Positions 32,255 through 42,336 of a stretch of DNA of 43,032 nucleotides are shown piece after piece. Position 1 is the stretch's first letter. Each line of letters starts with the position of its first letter. This DNA comes from Pseudomonadota bacterium (lineage in GTDB: Bacteria; Pseudomonadota; Gammaproteobacteria; Berkiellales; Berkiellaceae). The stretch is from contig JAFECR010000005.1 of assembly GCA_018242045.1 (NCBI GenBank), positions 1 through 43,032 on the forward strand, given 5' to 3'. The notes beneath the pieces are model-generated. The model did no database searches, was not told the origin of the DNA, and worked only from the letters and a program-made list of their open reading frames with translations. The translations under genes were made by a program, and so were the position numbers.

Positions 32255-33175
32255 CTATGCACTCATTGGCTTTTTTTGTGTTAGATAATGTTCAATTAAT
32301 TTCAAAGTAGGTGTGTCTTTTTGTAACTGTTTTGCAAGCACAAGCACTTTATCAATAATATATTCTTTTTCAATGGGCCTTCCCTGAATATGATCATAAT
32401 ACATACTTGGAAAATAACCATGAAGCGTTCTCGTTAAATCCAGCATTTTTTGAATATATTCTTGCGTGACACTTACACCTTGCGTTTTGGCAAGCACTAC
32501 CAATTCATTGATAACAGCATTAACAATGCTAAGATAAGGCTCTGTAGCCAATACTTTTGCATCTTTGCCATAAATGACCGATAAGCATGAAAAAGGGACA
32601 TTCCATAACAACTTTTGCCATCTTAACTCTTTGTAATTTTGCGCTATTCTAATAGGAACAGGAATGAGGGCATTCTCAAAGAGATTTTTGATAACATCGC
32701 AAAGTGCTAAGTGTTCAGGCTGAAATGGCGCAAGCCGCAGCTCGCCTAAAGTGAATATTTCAACACTTGTTGCACTAGTACGTCTTGCCCCCATGGTGGA
32801 AATACCACAAATAATGGGGCACTGCTGCGTAAATTGCGAAATCCACTCCTCGTTACCTATTCCATTTTGAATGACAAGAATAAGCGAATTTTTCTTCAAA
32901 CAACGCGTCAGTAAGGATTGAATATATTGGTTTTGTGTTGTTTTCAGTGAAATAATAACGATGTCGGATGGTATAAGCTGTGTCGCATCATTCACAACTT
33001 GAGGGTTTTCAATCTGTAATTTCAACGCTTGTTGTATAAATTCAAGCTCAAAACCTTTATTTGATAAAGTGGCTTGATATTCTGAACGCATTAAGTAGCA
33101 TAACTCGTGATCTTCTGATAACAAACCACCGTATGCTTTCCCTAATGCGCCTGCGCCAATTATTGTAATGATCAT
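32255..33175 (-). CDS. 2-dehydropantoate 2-reductase (ketopantoate reductase family)
   Basis: The 306-residue protein has an N-terminal NADPH-binding fold with GAGALGKAYGG (about residues 7-17), the conserved VIISLKTTQNQY with its Lys-Thr, and LVIQNGIGNEEW. The C-terminal helical domain carries NYKELRWQKLLWNVPFSCL, with the Lys and Asn used for catalysis and substrate binding. The reaction is NADPH-dependent reduction of 2-dehydropantoate to pantoate in coenzyme A synthesis. Other members of the PanE/ApbA family act on other 2-oxo acids, so I leave the symbol blank. It starts directly after the stop codon of the acetyltransferase gene. Confidence 0.85.
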   Translation of the reverse strand: MIITIIGAGALGKAYGGLLSEDHELCYLMRSEYQATLSNKGFELEFIQQALKLQIENPQVVNDATQLIPSDIVIISLKTTQNQYIQSLLTRCLKKNSLILVIQNGIGNEEWISQFTQQCPIICGISTMGARRTSATSVEIFTLGELRLAPFQPEHLALCDVIKNLFENALIPVPIRIAQNYKELRWQKLLWNVPFSCLSVIYGKDAKVLATEPYLSIVNAVINELVVLAKTQGVSVTQEYIQKMLDLTRTLHGYFPSMYYDHIQGRPIEKEYIIDKVLVLAKQLQKDTPTLKLIEHYLTQKKPMSA

Positions 33176-33697
33176 TCAAGCCTCAAATTTGTAAATCACC
33201 ATTTGGTGTGGTTCAGGTTTAGTAAAAAATTTAAGTTCCTTAGAAAATTTACCATGACTAAAAACAGAAATCAGCCCCTGCCAGAATAGCAATGCTCCTT
33301 TATTTTGTGGAATAACAGCAACTTCCCAAATACCTGTAAATAGTTTAAAGATATCTAGGGCAACTCGCTGACCAATCTTTTTTCTTTGATAAGGAGCTAG
33401 CACAAAAAACTCTCCCATATTCCAATTCGCACCACAAACCACTGCTTTATTGACCATCACAAATCCAGCCGGATTTTCATCTACCTTAATTAAAAATGGA
33501 TAGCGATTGGCTTCATTTTTATCAAAGTACTTTTTCAGATCTTGCATCAGTTGTGGACTTTCGTAGGTACCTTGCTTTGGAAATGCCCACTCAGGTAAAT
33601 GGCCACAATAACGAGACATATCGTATTCATAATACACGGCAAGTGGTTGCACCAGATGAAACTCTTCTGAGTTCAATTTTATAAGCTCATATTGCAT
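33176..33697 (-). CDS. GNAT-family N-acetyltransferase
   Basis: The protein has 173 residues from the ATG at 33697, which has AGGATGG upstream; an ATG at 33703 would add two residues but sits on the binding site. The fold is indicated by FLIKVDENPAGFVMVNKA (strand pair), WNMGEFFVLAPYQRKKIGQRVA (motif A with the acetyl-CoA loop, Gln-Arg-Lys-Lys-Ile-Gly) and AVIPQNKGALLFWQGLI (motif B). The substrate is unknown. The family includes enzymes modifying small molecules, antibiotics or protein termini. It is the first gene of a two-gene unit with the ketopantoate reductase. Confidence 0.8.
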   Translation of the reverse strand: MQYELIKLNSEEFHLVQPLAVYYEYDMSRYCGHLPEWAFPKQGTYESPQLMQDLKKYFDKNEANRYPFLIKVDENPAGFVMVNKAVVCGANWNMGEFFVLAPYQRKKIGQRVALDIFKLFTGIWEVAVIPQNKGALLFWQGLISVFSHGKFSKELKFFTKPEPHQMVIYKFEA

Positions 33698-33796
33698 ATC
33701 CATCCTATGGGGGTGTAAATAATTGAACTATTCTGTCATTGCTATTGTCACTAAAGCAATAGATATAAGACAGGGTTTATATAAGTGTATTGTCAC

Positions 33797-33801
33797 GGAG
33801 G
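33797..33801 (+). promoter_or_regulatory. Ribosome binding site that sets the coiled-coil protein start
   Basis: GGAGG at 33797-33801 is eight bases before the ATG at 33810. It decides against the upstream non-ATG start at 33723 allowed by the open frame. Confidence 0.7.
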
Positions 33802-33809
33802 TAGTAAAA

Positions 33810-35015
33810 ATGTTAAACAATAATACGCAAGACCTGCTTGCGCAAAAAGAAGAATTAAAAAAAACTTTAGATGCGATTGAAAAAGAAGTAGTCAATGCTT
33901 TTACTGCTTTTTTAAGAATTCGTGATCGTAAAAGTGAAACAGATACAAGTGCAATGAAAAAAGCCATCCAGCACTTAATAAAACAATTACAAGATGTCTC
34001 TTTATATATCAATCCCGAACAACGCGTTAAACAATATGGTATCATTATCGATGATTTACTCCAAAATCCTCAAAATTACTTTTCAGGTTTTGAGCCTCGA
34101 TATGCAGCGAGTGATTTTGAATCTAATAAAGAGTCTCGCTGGTATGAATTTGCATTTAATACCAGCCAAAAAATGGCATTATTCAAGCACCTTGACAAAT
34201 TAGAAAAGATTCAAACTAAAATTAACCAACTTCAGCCAGTTACCCCAGCCCCAAGTCATCCATTACCAGTTATTGCTAAAGAACGCGCAGGACATCGTTA
34301 TACAAGAGAAACAATATTGGAGGATAATTTAAAAGCAACAAGAGAACTTAAAAAGATATTAAGCAAAACAACCGAAGCTAAAACACGTTATAAAGAGATA
34401 AAAAGCACTGTATTGTCTTCCTTTAAAAAAACACACCTTACAAAAGTTGAGATTTTGGATAATTTAGTAGCGAAATTTGATGCCATAAAACGAGCCGCTG
34501 ATCCTAATAAAAACAAGGAAAATCTCAATACAACAGCCGAAAATTTACAAACCAAAATAAAAAAGGCGGTGGCAGAATTTGAAGAAGAAAGAAAAAACAG
34601 AGTAGTATTAGATCCATTCGCAGCAGATCCACTTGCAAACGTCGCCAATAAAATGCTGGGATCTCTGGCAATTGGCTTAATCGATGATGTACTTGAAGTA
34701 ATAGAAAATCACCCTTTACAGCCAGGTACTCAGCAGAATGAAAAAAAAGCTATTGATGAATGTGTTACTCATTTGAAAGATATACGCAATCTAATATCAA
34801 AATTGAACGAAGCTAGAGATAATTCGCAACTGGAGCCTTTTAAAAAGGCACGTGCAGGGATTGTGGGGAGAATAGAGTTTTGCAATAGTTTATTACCAAA
34901 CATAACAGATAAACATCTCAGCAAAAGTATTGAAGCGCAGCTAGCGAATATAAAAAGCGTTATCCCAATACTTGATAACTCCGAACTGAAAAAGGCTAAA
35001 TCTGCTAAACCTTAA
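33810..35015 (+). CDS. Coiled-coil protein of unknown function
   Basis: The 401-residue protein has no signal peptide or membrane segment. It begins with a strong helical, charged stretch (LLAQKEELKKTLDAIEKEV) and continues as mostly helical, Lys/Glu-rich sequence with coiled-coil potential around residues 1-60, 190-270 and 300-385. A Pro-rich linker (PVTPAPSHPLPV) near residues 145-165 splits it into two helical halves. A short region NPQNYFSGFEPRYAAS near 80-95 looks globular. No family is recognised. Cytosolic, soluble, helical proteins of this style are frequent among secreted effectors of intracellular bacteria, but nothing here proves secretion. Confidence 0.75.
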   Translation: MLNNNTQDLLAQKEELKKTLDAIEKEVVNAFTAFLRIRDRKSETDTSAMKKAIQHLIKQLQDVSLYINPEQRVKQYGIIIDDLLQNPQNYFSGFEPRYAASDFESNKESRWYEFAFNTSQKMALFKHLDKLEKIQTKINQLQPVTPAPSHPLPVIAKERAGHRYTRETILEDNLKATRELKKILSKTTEAKTRYKEIKSTVLSSFKKTHLTKVEILDNLVAKFDAIKRAADPNKNKENLNTTAENLQTKIKKAVAEFEEERKNRVVLDPFAADPLANVANKMLGSLAIGLIDDVLEVIENHPLQPGTQQNEKKAIDECVTHLKDIRNLISKLNEARDNSQLEPFKKARAGIVGRIEFCNSLLPNITDKHLSKSIEAQLANIKSVIPILDNSELKKAKSAKP

Positions 35016-35182
35016 CAGCGAAGAACAATAAGAGGTCATAATCCAGTCTTTTTAGCGTATATTATTTTGAGTCGTGTACCTACAGCAAGAAAAATTTTAA
35101 TCATAAGCGCTTAGCCTACTAGGCAGTTAGCATTGCCTGTGGTAAAAATAGCCCATCATTTCTAACCATCCTTTGATTCCTT

Positions 35183-38100
35183 ATGCAAAACACTTTTATA
35201 TCCAAAATACTCATTTGGTTTGGTTTATTGTTATTTCAATGCACCGTTGTAGGGGCCACTATCGAAGATGAGCGAAATTACACGCTTTTAACAGCGCAGC
35301 ATCTACAAAAAGCTGATAAATATTATCAAAATCATATTAAATCCCAAGCTTCGCCCGCTCGCACCCAACTTGAGCGTTTAGAAAGAAAAGTCAATGCAAA
35401 GCATGCTTTTGACAGACAAGATTGGTATAGCAGTCGCTACACCTTACAATATGTCTTGTCTGATAATGAAAGTGATTATCAAAGTTGGTTTTTACTAATT
35501 AAAGCGGTCTTAGAATTACAAAAACAAGACACCTATCAAAATTACGATGATCTTTTAGAAACAGCCCTGATAAAAGCATATCAAAAAGCCAATAGTGATC
35601 TTGATAAGGCTGCTGTGATTGTTCTAGCACAACCCCATTTTAAAGAGCTAAAAGCGCCTGTTCAAAATAAAACGGATATTGAGCAACATAGTCAAAATAT
35701 CATTATGCAATATCCTTCAGAATTTGCGCCGTTTGCATTGAACATACCACAACGCACAGATGTGGCAAGTGCCTGTATTTCTTGGTCAAAACCCTTAGTT
35801 AAGAACAAACAATTCCATTACGGAAACTATATAACACTCAACCCAAGCCCTAAAGATTTCAATATCCATACCAAAGGCAATCAACTTTGCCTTGAAGGTT
35901 TGGCGTTTGGGCAAAACTATCAAGTCACTTTTAAAAAAGGTTTTTCTGGTGAACACGTTAAATTGCAAGAACCACAAAAATTGGATCTGTACGTTCCTCA
36001 TCGCAAGCCCAGCATTTCTTTTCGTGAAAAAGGCTATATCTTACCAAGTGGCGCGCCTCAACTTATTCCCTTAGTGGCGGTGAATGTTCAAAAAGTAAAA
36101 CTCAAAATCTATCAGGTTCCTGAAAGAAATATCCCAGCCATTCAAACGAATTGGTTTGCAAATAGCATTCATCGTTGGGAAGAATATCAACTGGAAGAAG
36201 AACAAGGACAATTGATCTGGCAAGGCACCTATCATTTTCCCACAGAGCAAGATAAAACCGCGCTTTCTGGCGTGCCTATCCATGAAATCATTGGAAAGTC
36301 TTTGCAACCCGGTGTTTACGTGGTTATTGCTGCGCTTGATAACGAACACCTTGAAGGTGCTTTTGCTTCGCAAGCTTTGGTCATCAGTGATATTGGTCTT
36401 AGTACCTATCAAGGGCCGGATGGCTTGCATGTTTATGCCCGAAAATTAAGTACGGCATCAGTAATGAGTGATGTACAAATTACCTTATACGCTCGTAACA
36501 ATCGCGAACTTGGAAAATTAACCACAGCTAAATCTGGCAACGTGAGGTTCTCACCTCAATTACTGAATGGCAAAGGCGGCAATGCGCCAGCATATTTAAG
36601 TGCCAACATCCAAGGCAAAGAGTTCACTATTTTAAACTTGCGCAATGAAGCGTTTGACTTGAAAGATCGTGGCGTTAAAGGACGCCAAAGTTCAACCACC
36701 GATGTTTTTTTGACTACTGAACGCGGAATATACCGACCCGGTGAAACTGTCCATCATCTTGCTTTGCTGCGTGACTCTCATGGAAATGCTATTTCTCAAT
36801 TACCCTTAACACTCAAGGTATTTCGTCCTGATGGGGCGATGGCGCACCAAGTGGTATTACAAGATCTTGGTAATGGCGCTTATCTTTTTGACTACCCCAT
36901 TCATCAAAGCGCTCAAACAGGGTTATGGACAACAACAATTGGCCTTGAAGAAAATAAAGAAATTACCCATATCCCCTTTGAAGTCAATGATTTTGTACCG
37001 CCGCGTATTGAGCTTAAAACATCTTCAGACGTTAAATTGATGACACAGGGGCAACCAAATCCTATCTCGGTCAATGCCCAATATTATTTTGGGCAACCTG
37101 GGGCAAAATTGAAAGTGCAAGCGGAATCGACTTTAACCGTGATGAAGGTTCCCTTTGAAAAATGGAAGGCTTATCAGTTTGGTTTAGAAGAGGAATCTTG
37201 GTCTGTGCTTCGCTTTAAACACCAAGATAACCATACTGATGCCAATGGCCAAGCCCTTGTCATGGTGCAAGTGCCTTATCAACCTCAAACAACCCATCCT
37301 CTACAACTTGAAACCAGTATTAGCGTATTTGAAGCTGGTAATAGAGCAAAAAGCATTAAGCACAGCACCCCTTTTTGGCATCAACCTTTTTTAATTGGGA
37401 TATCCCCTCGATTCAAAGACAAGGTCAGTCAAAACGAGGCAATATTCGATATCATTGCTGTCAATCAACAAGGTGAACTACAAGAAAAGTCCGCTTTAAC
37501 CTATCGACTCTATGAAGAACAACATGATTATGTCTGGTTTCGTGCTGGTGTTAATTGGCAATATGAAGTGGTGATCCGAGATAAAGTAGTCGCTAATGGG
37601 CAAGTGACTCTGAATAAAGCAAATCCCACTGCGTTTAAGATCCCAGTACAATATGGTACTTACCGCTTGGAAATTACAGATGAGCAATCTGGTGTTGCCA
37701 GTAGCCTTAGATTTGGTGGCGGCTTTTATCATACGAATGAAGCACCTGATAGACCGGATGTATTAGAGTTTGCACTTGAGGCAAATGAACCTGCGAAAGC
37801 CAAGGTTCATCTTAAAAGCCCTTATAAAGGAGAATTATTTATCGCTTTGGCTGGCGAAACGTTTAAACCTGTTTATTCTGGCAAAATTGATAATGTACCA
37901 ACAACTTTAGAGATCCCCCTCAATCAACTTGAAAATTCTTCTGGTAATTATTTAATTGCCACCGTCTTTGCTCCACGGGATGACAAAGCCTCAAAAATGC
38001 CTAAACGTGCGATTGGGGTTGCTTGGTTTTCAAATGAAAAGGTAAATAAAGCACATCGCCTTGATATTCAGCTTGAACATCCTGAGCAAATACCATCCAG

Positions 38101-40288
38101 TGATACAGTTGAGATCAAAGTAAAGACCAAGAAGCCAACTCAAAGTCTGCGCTATGTCGTGGCTTTAGTAGATGAAGGCACTTTATCTTTAACCGATTTT
38201 AAATCACCGGATCCTTATCAATACTTTTTCTCTCAAAAAAATCTACCTTTTGCAATCAAAGATAATTATGGCTTATTAATAAATCCTTATGGTGTACGTC
38301 CCGGTTCCTTTGAAGTCGGTGGTGGCAGCAGTGAAGCATTTTCTAATGCATTAACACAGCTCAGCGCTAAAGCCTTCAAAGTAGTCAGCCTTACTTCAGG
38401 TATTATCTCGGCAAAAGGAGAAACAACCTCGATTCCCTTTAAACTGCCACCTTACACAGGCAAGCTGCGTGTGATGGCCTTAGCCTGGGATGAACAAGGT
38501 TTAGGACAGGCGCAAAGTGAATTGATTGTTCAAGATCCCATCGATCTGTATTTTGCATTGCCACGCTTTCTTGCACCAACTGATGAAGCAACGGTCCCGT
38601 TAATTATCAATAATGTGAAAGCAGCGTCTGGTGAATATACCGTAATCCTTGAAACACAAGGCTCACCTCAAACCCATCGCATTCAATTAAAGCAAGGACA
38701 GGAAATTCAGTTACCGATCACCCTACGCTATACTGATAATGGTATAAAAAAGATTAAAGTCACGCTTAAAAAAGATAATAAAATCTTGCTGACAAGAGAC
38801 TGGGAACTGAGTGTACGTCCTAAAGTACAAAGCACCAACTTAATTGAATATGGCAAAATAGCGCCAAATCAATCTTTGGCCTTATCACCTAGCTTATTAC
38901 AAGATTTTGAGGCAAATAGCAGTCGCTTAACCTTATCGTTGGGCTCGATGCCTGAATTGGGTAGTGCACAATTTATTGATGAACTCTTACAATATCCTTA
39001 TCATTGTCTTGAACAAACAACTTCTCGCTTAGTAGCGACGCTTTATTCAAACCAAAAAGATCTTTCCTTAGACAATATTTACAACCAACTTATTACTTTA
39101 CAAAAAATCGACGGCTCTTTTGCCTTATGGACACAAAGTGGACATAGTGAACCTTGGCTTAGCTTATATGCGCAGGATGTGTTAAGCATTGCCAAACAAA
39201 AAGGACATCCTATGCCATTACCGTTAAACGCAGGGCTACAACGCTGGGTCAAAGAAATTGCGCAGTCTGCCATCAATCGTCCTGAAGATATTTCGCATGT
39301 TGCCTATGCCCACTATCTTTTAGCCAAAGAAAAGCAAGGTAATTTACCTGCTTTGCAATTTTTTGCCGAAAATTATTTAAAAGAAATTGTTTTCCCACAA
39401 GATATGGCTTTTGTTGCTGCAGCATTTGCTCACTATCAAGATCCAACGCGCGCTGCCTTTTGGTTTGATAAAGCCATTCAAACACAAACATCTTCCGATC
39501 CCAGCCAATTTGGTTCTTCGATCCGTAACCTTGCGATTGTCGTCAGCTTACTTGCCCAAACCACAGAGCAAGATCCAAGACTTTTTTCTCTGACCCAAAG
39601 CTTAGTTGATAAAATACGTGATGCAAAATACTTAAACACACAAGAAATGGCTTGGTTAATTAGAGCAAGCAGCGCAATCAAAGAAAAACAAAAACCCTAC
39701 CACCTGAAGCTTAATCAAAATACGCTAACCGAAGTAAGCTCTCAATTTTTAAAATTCTCGGCGCCTGATTTAAATACGCATCCAAGCTTACTCAACACTG
39801 GTAATACACCAGTTTATTACGCCATGACAAAACAAGGTGAACCACTTGATATTAAAAAACTACCTCAAGCTGGTTTTGAAATAAAACGAACGGTATACAC
39901 ATTAAACGGACAAACTGCTGACTTGACTCAACTTAAATCAGGCGAACGCTATATCGTTCATTTGCAAGGACGGCGTTTGCTTGAAAGCTTAAACCACATT
40001 TTGATTGTTGATCTTTTGCCTGCGGGGTTTGAAATTGAGCAAACCTTAAAAGAATCTTTTGATTGGTTAGGCCCACTCACGCATGCCAACAGGCTTGAGG
40101 GACGTGATGATCGCTTCTTTGCTGCCTTAGAACTTGCACAACAAAATGATCTTAGCGTTGCTTATATCGTGCGTGCTGTCAGCGCAGGAACCTTTATCTA
40201 CCCTGCCCCTTATGTTAGTGCTATGTATCAATCACAGTATTTTCTTTATGGTAATGAAGAAAAAGTGACTGTCTTAAGACATGAATAG
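35183..40288 (+). CDS. Bacterial alpha-2-macroglobulin family protein
   Basis: The 1701-residue envelope protein is thought to trap proteases that breach the outer membrane. It has an N-terminal signal sequence (WFGLLLFQC, ending about VVGA). Macroglobulin-type beta domains follow, including TTDVFLTTERGIYRPGETVH, the usual MG-domain hallmark. The thioester motif is Cys1275-Leu-Glu-Gln1278 within YPYHCLEQTTSR, and a helical thioester domain and receptor-like C-terminal domain come after it. The intact CLEQ places it with the YfhM (ECAM) group, normally paired with PbpC. A clear lipobox is lacking: the residues before Cys20 are LFQ. Anchoring may therefore differ from E. coli YfhM, a lipoprotein. 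It overlaps pbpC by eight bases. Confidence 0.92.
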   Translation: MQNTFISKILIWFGLLLFQCTVVGATIEDERNYTLLTAQHLQKADKYYQNHIKSQASPARTQLERLERKVNAKHAFDRQDWYSSRYTLQYVLSDNESDYQSWFLLIKAVLELQKQDTYQNYDDLLETALIKAYQKANSDLDKAAVIVLAQPHFKELKAPVQNKTDIEQHSQNIIMQYPSEFAPFALNIPQRTDVASACISWSKPLVKNKQFHYGNYITLNPSPKDFNIHTKGNQLCLEGLAFGQNYQVTFKKGFSGEHVKLQEPQKLDLYVPHRKPSISFREKGYILPSGAPQLIPLVAVNVQKVKLKIYQVPERNIPAIQTNWFANSIHRWEEYQLEEEQGQLIWQGTYHFPTEQDKTALSGVPIHEIIGKSLQPGVYVVIAALDNEHLEGAFASQALVISDIGLSTYQGPDGLHVYARKLSTASVMSDVQITLYARNNRELGKLTTAKSGNVRFSPQLLNGKGGNAPAYLSANIQGKEFTILNLRNEAFDLKDRGVKGRQSSTTDVFLTTERGIYRPGETVHHLALLRDSHGNAISQLPLTLKVFRPDGAMAHQVVLQDLGNGAYLFDYPIHQSAQTGLWTTTIGLEENKEITHIPFEVNDFVPPRIELKTSSDVKLMTQGQPNPISVNAQYYFGQPGAKLKVQAESTLTVMKVPFEKWKAYQFGLEEESWSVLRFKHQDNHTDANGQALVMVQVPYQPQTTHPLQLETSISVFEAGNRAKSIKHSTPFWHQPFLIGISPRFKDKVSQNEAIFDIIAVNQQGELQEKSALTYRLYEEQHDYVWFRAGVNWQYEVVIRDKVVANGQVTLNKANPTAFKIPVQYGTYRLEITDEQSGVASSLRFGGGFYHTNEAPDRPDVLEFALEANEPAKAKVHLKSPYKGELFIALAGETFKPVYSGKIDNVPTTLEIPLNQLENSSGNYLIATVFAPRDDKASKMPKRAIGVAWFSNEKVNKAHRLDIQLEHPEQIPSSDTVEIKVKTKKPTQSLRYVVALVDEGTLSLTDFKSPDPYQYFFSQKNLPFAIKDNYGLLINPYGVRPGSFEVGGGSSEAFSNALTQLSAKAFKVVSLTSGIISAKGETTSIPFKLPPYTGKLRVMALAWDEQGLGQAQSELIVQDPIDLYFALPRFLAPTDEATVPLIINNVKAASGEYTVILETQGSPQTHRIQLKQGQEIQLPITLRYTDNGIKKIKVTLKKDNKILLTRDWELSVRPKVQSTNLIEYGKIAPNQSLALSPSLLQDFEANSSRLTLSLGSMPELGSAQFIDELLQYPYHCLEQTTSRLVATLYSNQKDLSLDNIYNQLITLQKIDGSFALWTQSGHSEPWLSLYAQDVLSIAKQKGHPMPLPLNAGLQRWVKEIAQSAINRPEDISHVAYAHYLLAKEKQGNLPALQFFAENYLKEIVFPQDMAFVAAAFAHYQDPTRAAFWFDKAIQTQTSSDPSQFGSSIRNLAIVVSLLAQTTEQDPRLFSLTQSLVDKIRDAKYLNTQEMAWLIRASSAIKEKQKPYHLKLNQNTLTEVSSQFLKFSAPDLNTHPSLLNTGNTPVYYAMTKQGEPLDIKKLPQAGFEIKRTVYTLNGQTADLTQLKSGERYIVHLQGRRLLESLNHILIVDLLPAGFEIEQTLKESFDWLGPLTHANRLEGRDDRFFAALELAQQNDLSVAYIVRAVSAGTFIYPAPYVSAMYQSQYFLYGNEEKVTVLRHE

Positions 40289-42281
40289 GAAAGCCATCGC
40301 CTTTAAACTATTTAAAGGCTTTCTCTTTTGCTTAATTAGTTTCATTATTTTTTTAACAGCAGATTGGTTTTACCCGCTGAATCTTACGCGATATCAAGAT
40401 ATTTCTGTCGTTATTACAGCCAATCAGCAACCTGCCCATATTTTTTTAACCAAGGATCAAAAATGGCGGATATTAACTCAAGCCCAAGAGCTCCCTTCCT
40501 TATACACACAAACACTTATTGAAAAAGAAGACAAATATTATAGAAAACATTTTGGGATCAATCCTATTGCTTTGGGGCGCGCTTTTTTGCAATGGATCCG
40601 TTATGGCCATATTGTTTCTGGCGGCTCAACCCTCACCATGCAAACTGCACGATTATTAGAGCCAAGATCCAGAACGCTTTTATCTAAATTGATCGAGTGT
40701 TTTAGAGCATTGCAACTTGAGTGGCATTATTCTAAAAATGAAATTTTGAATATCTATCTCACCTTAGCCCCGCTTGGCAGTAATATTGAGGGTATCAATG
40801 CAGGTGCCCTTTCCTATTTTAATAAATCATCTTCGCAACTGGTGCCTGCTGAGATTGCTTTACTGGTGGCAATGGTACAATCGCCTAGTCGGTTGCAGCC
40901 AAATTTGTATCCTGATAGTGCATTTAAGGCAAGAAACAAAGTGCTTAGCTTTATGGCTAGCCAAGGATTAATTACGAAAGAGCAAGCAAAGATAAATATG
41001 CTTTTGCCAATTCCCACACAAAAAATAAAATTTCCCCGTGAAATTCCTCATTTGGCCTGGCGACTAAAAAAACAATTTCCTAGTACTAAAATTTCTACAA
41101 CCATAGACTTAAATTTACAAAAACAAATTGAATTTATGCTGCAACGTTACCAACCTCTCCTTCCCCAAGGAGCCAATGCTGCTATTTTGGTGGTAGATCA
41201 TTTACAAAATAAACCGCTTGTTTATATTGGCTCTCATGATTTTTTTAGTGAAGAAAATCATGGATATGTAGATTATATTGACGCTTACCGATCACCTGGT
41301 TCTACTTTAAAACCTTTTATATACGCACTTGGCTTTGATCTTGGCTTACTTACGCCAGGTACTTATCTTCTAGATGAGCGCCAACGCTTTGGGGCTTATT
41401 ATCCACAAAATTTTGATAAGCAAAGCTATGGCGTTGTCAGCACGCAAGAAGCGCTGGTGCGTTCGCTTAATATTCCCGTTGTTTCACTATTAAATCAAAT
41501 TGGGGTTATTCGTTTTTTAGGGCTATTAAAAGAGGCTGAAATAACGCCGCAATTTCCTGCATCATTTGATAGCCCAAGCTTAGCAGTTGCTTTAGGTGGT
41601 GTTGGATTAACTTTAGAACAGCTTGTTAAGCTTTATGCTATCCTTGCACGCCATGGCTGCGATATGCCATTATCCTATCTTGAGAGTAATGTCATGCCTT
41701 CATCCACTCAGGTTTTATCAATTAAATCAAGTAAGGAAATTACAGATATTTTAAAGATCCGCTTGGAAGGAAATCGTCAGATTTCATTAAAAACAGGCAC
41801 CTCTTATGGTCATCGAGATGCGCTGGTGGTTGGATATAATCATCGTTACGTGGTTGGCGTTTGGATTGGTAAACCGGATGGTTCTAGCATGGATGGCGTT
41901 TGGGCAAGTAATGTCAGCGTTCCTCTTTTAAAAAAAGTATTTAACTTGTTAGCGCAGGATGCCTCTTTTTCACCGAATGATTTACCTGCTTTAGTGTTAA
42001 AAAACGAACCAAAAACAACGATATTTAAATCTGCTCCCAGCTTTCTTTTCCCAGTCAATGACACCATAATTGAACTTGAGAAAGAAGGAGAACATTTCAA
42101 GAGCATTCCCTTATCCATCACTGGCGGTAAGCGCCCATACACTTTGCTTATCGATGATAAACCCTTTCAAGATGTTTTTTGGCAAAAACCGTTCTGGACA
42201 CCCCCATCACCTGGCTTTTACACACTCACTGTGGTCGATGCCTTAGGGCAGGTTGATAAAATTAACATTGAATTACGCTAA
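40281..42281 (+). CDS. pbpC: Penicillin-binding protein 1C
   Basis: This 666-residue bifunctional class A-type peptidoglycan synthase is anchored by one N-terminal membrane segment (about 12-30). The glycosyltransferase domain has IEKEDKYYRKHFGINP with the catalytic Glu83, and GGSTLTMQTARLLEP. The transpeptidase domain shows the three active-site motifs: Ser341-Thr-Leu-Lys344 in SPGSTLKPF, Ser395-Leu-Asn397, and Lys504-Thr-Gly506. The last 90 residues form the C-terminal beta domain specific to PBP1C. The start overlaps the alpha-2-macroglobulin gene by eight bases. The standing model is that PbpC repairs the wall after a breach while its partner blocks proteases. Confidence 0.93.
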   Translation: MNRKAIAFKLFKGFLFCLISFIIFLTADWFYPLNLTRYQDISVVITANQQPAHIFLTKDQKWRILTQAQELPSLYTQTLIEKEDKYYRKHFGINPIALGRAFLQWIRYGHIVSGGSTLTMQTARLLEPRSRTLLSKLIECFRALQLEWHYSKNEILNIYLTLAPLGSNIEGINAGALSYFNKSSSQLVPAEIALLVAMVQSPSRLQPNLYPDSAFKARNKVLSFMASQGLITKEQAKINMLLPIPTQKIKFPREIPHLAWRLKKQFPSTKISTTIDLNLQKQIEFMLQRYQPLLPQGANAAILVVDHLQNKPLVYIGSHDFFSEENHGYVDYIDAYRSPGSTLKPFIYALGFDLGLLTPGTYLLDERQRFGAYYPQNFDKQSYGVVSTQEALVRSLNIPVVSLLNQIGVIRFLGLLKEAEITPQFPASFDSPSLAVALGGVGLTLEQLVKLYAILARHGCDMPLSYLESNVMPSSTQVLSIKSSKEITDILKIRLEGNRQISLKTGTSYGHRDALVVGYNHRYVVGVWIGKPDGSSMDGVWASNVSVPLLKKVFNLLAQDASFSPNDLPALVLKNEPKTTIFKSAPSFLFPVNDTIIELEKEGEHFKSIPLSITGGKRPYTLLIDDKPFQDVFWQKPFWTPPSPGFYTLTVVDALGQVDKINIELR

Positions 42282-42336
42282 CTTTAAGCAATTTTTCTGT
42301 ACAAAACAGTTTTTGATAAAGTGCTATTTTCTCAAC

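Noticed and set aside
35110..35125. Short palindrome GCCTACTAGGC after the coiled-coil gene
   Set aside because: The stem is only five base pairs and is not followed by T residues, so it is not a convincing terminator or operator.
42305..42318. CTGTACAAAACAG followed by TTTTT between pbpC and the glutathione S-transferase gene
   Set aside because: The four-base-pair AT-containing stem is too weak to call a terminator.
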